From: Apoda limacodes
Taxonomy: Eukaryota; Arthropoda; Insecta; Lepidoptera; Limacodidae
Direction: 5' to 3'
DNA: 64,000 nt
Assembly: GCA_946406115.1 (NCBI GenBank)
Contig: OX291543.1
Span: forward strand, 28,174,815-28,238,814
Part shown: positions 62,246-64,000 of the stretch, piece by piece
Layout: each line of letters begins with the position of its first letter
How positions within the stretch are numbered: the stretch's first letter is position 1
Notes under the pieces: generated by a model
What the model was told of the DNA's origin: nothing
The model's input: only the letters and a program-made list of their open reading frames with translations
Databases searched by the model: none
Made by a program: the position numbers and the translations under genes

Positions 62246-64000
62246 AGGTAACCTCACTTTCGTGCTTGCGATAAAATGGAGATTATATATAACACAGTAT
62301 TAAAATTTGAAATTAAAAAAAAGAAACTTCCTTAATTTTTAACGAAAAAACCTTATTCCTTCCGGAATACCCTGTTGTTAAAAAAAGGATATTTAAAAAA
62401 ACGCTTAGACAAATCGCAAAAACGTGTTATGGATTCATTTATAAATATATCGGAATTCCATATAAATAGGGAAAATCTGTAGTAGATGTGTAGATCAACC
62501 TTTGCGGATTTAACCAAAAATGACAGATTACAACCAAATTTCTAACCCCTTTTTTATTTCCCCAGAAGATTATTTTGTAAACATAAAATTAAGAAAACTA
62601 TAATTTTGGCTCAAAAGCAAGGCGAAATGCACATTTAAAAAAACAGGCAGATTCAGCCTAAATCATAGTTTTTTTTTATTTTGTGTTTAACAAATAGGAT
62701 TTTTAATAGGTAGGTATGTCAGTCAGTTCAGCCAAAGACTAGTAACTATTGATTTCAAGCAAAAAATTGAGTTCGAAAAATTAATCAAAGTCTTGAAAAG
62801 CAAATTGATTCAAAATTATCTATATGCCGTCATTATTTACGAAATTAGTCTCTGAAACTCTCAAAACCCGTAATGATTAGAGAGAAGTTATTTTTACGGA
62901 ACCATAATTGACTTTGTTGGAAAATAGAAGTTGGAAGATCTTTATGTTTGTGGACTAATTTTCAGCTCATAAAAATAGAGGGCTTAAAAAATGGATTATA
63001 AATCAACAAATCTGAAATCGGATACGCAGGTAGAAACAACGCAATATCATTTAATCTAAAATAATTTATTGTCTTTTATGCTAATAGACAATCTTTACTG
63101 CAAATTGTAGGCATTCGACTTCGCTTTGAAGTCGACTGCGCGTAGCTCAATGTTCTGTCACCGTATTATGTCTACTTTAGTAACTACTTTTAAGTGCATT
63201 TTTGTAGCCAATTTTTTAAAAGTATGCATTTTATATTTCATTTACAGTTGTTAAAGTTTAAGTATAACTCAAAATTACTGCAAAAACTACTTCAGTAGAT
63301 CATCAATGTTCTCAAACAAATCTTTTTATATCAACTCTTGTTTTTATGTAGGTACAGAATTCTTATCTCATTCATACATCAGGCAACGGCAAATAATCGC
63401 TAACTTGATTGTAAATAGTTAACTAAAAATCTGTAAGCAACATCAGACAACGATAAGCACTTTGATTAGAATTCGTTGAACTTGATTGAAGGATATACTG
63501 TTTTAAGCTCTACTTAGTTAGAGAGCTTTTGAGTAGATGTCGCTGGTAACCGAAAAAGGCACGTTGGTTTTTGATCTTCTCAATAGATGTCTCTACTATG
63601 TTGAAATAAGCAGTGATTTTGAAAGACTTACTGTGACTAAAACACATAATTTATCTAAAAGCTTGAGGGCGTTAATATTGTGTATAAGGAGCTTTTTCAT
63701 AAGTGTTTATTCATTAAGCATTTAAACTTATACATGGTACAATGTTTGGTTTGCGTTGATTAAAGATGAAAACATTTAACAGTACCTAAATTAAGTAACA
63801 ATAAAAAAGTCTTCGTAGATTTTTGTATGTGTTATTTCCGATGTTTCGATGTAGCTAACCGAAGAAATTAGCGAGTGGTGCTTAACTTGTAACTTGTAGC
63901 TATATGACTTGAACAAGTTTTGTTAAATTTGTTAGGCTAACTGAAGCTACCATAGCAGAAGCAATTAAGTATAGAAATAGTTACAGTTGTTAAGTGTTGT
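62246..64000. other. AT-rich right end of the window, no gene recognised
   Basis: No exon-like structure and no matched repeat. A small hairpin CGACTTC...GAAGTCG stands at 63,117-63,135. The open stretch 63,537-63,725 has no recognisable domain. Confidence 0.4.

Noticed and set aside
63537..63725. 62-codon open stretch at the right end
   Set aside because: No domain, no splice context and only ordinary chance length for the region.

Overview
The window is nuclear DNA from an insect, most likely a moth or butterfly (Lepidoptera). It is AT-rich, its genes are split by GT-AG introns, and introns and spacers are full of transposable elements of kinds common in Lepidoptera: short Helitrons beginning TCCTACTAATATTATAAATG and ending in CTAG, tRNA-derived SINEs, RTE-like and jockey/CR1-like LINE remnants, a mariner deletion product, hAT-like elements and 5S-rRNA-like modules. 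Repeat family names come from recognition of motifs by eye, not from a database search.

Genes lie in the left 27.5 kb, all on the + strand. (1) Positions 367-694 hold the last two exons of a gene that starts outside the window; I do not recognise it. (2) Positions 1004-3137 hold a complete six-exon gene for a 347-residue coiled-coil plus BEN-domain protein, probably a DNA-binding transcriptional repressor of the insensitive/ELBA/BEND type. Its start codon is only about 120 bp after the poly(A) signal of gene 1. (3) Positions 6442-27520 hold a complete 18-exon gene for the DEAD-box spliceosomal helicase DDX46/Prp5. The exons join in frame to 3021 nt (1006 residues plus stop), with all helicase motifs present and a C-terminus ending RYKVL. 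Many of its introns carry transposon insertions.

From 27.5 kb to 64 kb I find no convincing protein-coding gene. The region is transposon debris and low-complexity AT-rich DNA: two internally deleted copies of one jockey-like LINE family (27.95-28.67 and 33.82-35.64 kb), Helitrons, SINEs, a 756-bp hAT-like element with an exact 8-bp target duplication (45.66-46.42 kb), a perfect 27-bp-arm hairpin (37.01 kb), a seven-unit minisatellite (55.86-56.33 kb), a SINE carrying a nested terminal-inverted-repeat element (57.0-57.6 kb), and a 2.4-kb long inverted repeat with about 810-bp, nearly identical arms (57.99-60.39 kb).

The genes do not form an operon. The BEN protein (transcription) and DDX46 (branch-site recognition by U2 snRNP) are neighbours without an evident functional link. 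The most notable non-genic structure is the 57.99-60.39 kb inverted repeat. Each arm also carries three tandem GAATCC/GGATTC mini-hairpins, and an RTE LINE 3' end abuts the inner edge of the right arm.
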